DNA of 7,300 nucleotides from TMED27 sp045106175. Its GTDB lineage: Bacteria; Pseudomonadota; Alphaproteobacteria; Micavibrionales; Micavibrionaceae. The stretch's first letter is position 1; every line of letters begins with the position of its first letter. Positions 6,663 through 7,300 of this stretch are shown here, one piece after another. The position numbers and the translations under genes were made by a program. The notes beneath the pieces are model-generated. The model searched no databases. It was not told the origin of the DNA and was given only the letters and a program-made list of their open reading frames with translations. The DNA is taken from assembly GCA_045106175.1 (NCBI GenBank), contig JBGCEF010000012.1, positions 1 to 7,300 on the forward strand, given 5' to 3'.

Positions 6663-7300
6663 TTACACGAGTGAAGATGTATCCGTGTAATTAGAAAGAT
6701 AAAAATCAACTTGCTGTGCAAAATCTTGGACATGTGGCTGATTGCCCGCATCCGCAACATGCTCAACAATATTATTTGCAACTGTTTCAAAATCACTTGG
6801 ACGGTCGCTACGCGTGTTACCAGATACAAATGCATCCAATGCCATCTGCGCTGCTGAAAGATCATTATCTCCATTATTCAAATCGTGGAAAATAATATTA
6901 TCAATATCCATCGTTTCTAAGAGACCACGAGCACTAGGGTTCTGGGTAACTTCATGCATTGTACGAAGCGCATAATCCAAGGCACCATCACTAGGATCAC
7001 TGCCAGCCACACGAAGCGCATATGCCACTGTATTACCAATATTGTCTGCAACTTTCTCAAATTCTTGCGGACTATCGCTACGGGTATCACCACGAACAAA
7101 TGCTTCCATCGCCATCAACGCAGCATCATAATTACCGTCTCTGTTACCAATATCAGCGTAAATAATGTTATCGACATCATCTGTTTCCAAAAGACCACGA
7201 GCACTAGGGTTCTGCGTTATTTCATGCATCGTACGAAGTGCATAATCCAAAGCCCCCTCGCCACCTGGCTGTCCAGCCTGACGAAGTGCATTCACAACAG
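6663..7300 (-). CDS. Unidentified protein with tandem 90-residue repeats, C-terminal part (5' end outside window)
   Basis: The frame is open from the right edge to TAA at 6665-6663 and gives about 212 residues of the C-terminus. I do not recognise the family. Counting residues from the GTG codon at 7295, the block starting ALDYALRTMHE at residue 15 recurs at residue 105, a period of exactly 90 residues (270 bp). By hand alignment 50 of 72 residues match between the two copies, with near-invariant ALDYALRTMHE[IV]TQNPSARGLLET and TRSD-x-P stretches. A unique 30-residue tail (about 181-210, ending YTDTSSLV) follows the last copy. The repeat is acidic and probably helical, with no membrane segment, cysteines or evident catalytic motif in the visible part. 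There is no start site here: the GTG at 7295 lies inside another repeat copy (NALRQAG against YALRVAG), so the true N-terminus and any signal peptide or further repeats are upstream. It could be a structural, surface or scaffold protein; no function is claimed. Confidence 0.82.
   Translation of the reverse strand, partial: VVNALRQAGQPGGEGALDYALRTMHEITQNPSARGLLETDDVDNIIYADIGNRDGNYDAALMAMEAFVRGDTRSDSPQEFEKVADNIGNTVAYALRVAGSDPSDGALDYALRTMHEVTQNPSARGLLETMDIDNIIFHDLNNGDNDLSAAQMALDAFVSGNTRSDRPSDFETVANNIVEHVADAGNQPHVQDFAQQVDFYLSNYTDTSSLV
6667..7300 (-). repeat. In-gene tandem repeat, 270-bp period, two visible copies (the right-hand one cut by the window edge)
   Basis: The DNA shows the same periodicity as the protein. 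The plus-strand string GACCACGAGCACTAGGGTTC occurs at 6923-6942 and again at 7193-7212, exactly 270 bp apart, and the flanking bases (CATGCAT, GTACGAAG, GCATAATCCAA) also repeat at this offset. Differences are mostly at codon third positions in the conserved blocks and are clustered in the DIGNRDGNYD / DLNNGDNDLS segment. That pattern suggests an older duplication under purifying selection and not a recent expansion or an assembly artefact. Confidence 0.85.

Noticed and set aside
6923..7212. Direct repeats at a fixed spacing, considered as a CRISPR-like or mobile-element repeat
   Set aside because: The period is 270 bp, the frame stays open throughout and the conserved blocks are protein-coding, so this is an in-gene protein repeat. 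There are no short repeats with unique spacers.

Overview
The window comes from an AT-rich bacterial chromosome (roughly 40% G+C, estimated by eye). Its gene content points to an alphaproteobacterium: a phasin-family protein, a PleC/DivJ-like multi-PAS histidine kinase, an OmpR/EnvZ-type pair and an alphaproteobacterial-style branched-chain aminotransferase. I cannot place it below class level. There are no RNA genes, insertion sequences, CRISPR arrays or phage genes, and most of the window looks like core genome.

Layout from left to right. The 3' end of a recX-like gene (+, 2-214) runs tail-to-tail into, and overlaps by 7 bp, a large membrane sensor histidine kinase (-, 208-2763). A 245-bp divergent intergenic region follows, then a small phasin-family gene (+, 3009-3461) that ends at a clear hairpin/T-tract terminator. 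Converging on that terminator is a two-gene operon on the minus strand: an OmpR-type response regulator (4910-5650) followed by an EnvZ-type kinase (3522-4913), with a 4-bp ATGA stop/start overlap. A 79-bp divergent promoter region separates this operon from ilvE (+, 5730-6605). The ilvE gene then converges, through a bidirectional terminator-like hairpin, on the 3' part of an unidentified gene (-, 6663 to past the window edge) that encodes tandem 90-residue repeats.

How the genes may work together. The OmpR/EnvZ-like pair is a complete membrane-sensor-to-DNA circuit, and its promoter lies back to back with that of ilvE, so a shared operator is possible but unproven. The large PAS kinase has no partner regulator in the window and no receiver domain of its own, so it must signal to a protein encoded elsewhere. 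RecX (control of RecA), the phasin (polyhydroxyalkanoate granule surface) and IlvE (branched-chain amino acid transamination) have no obvious functional link to one another. The least explained item is the repeat protein at the right edge. I found no convincing evidence of a novel multi-gene system.
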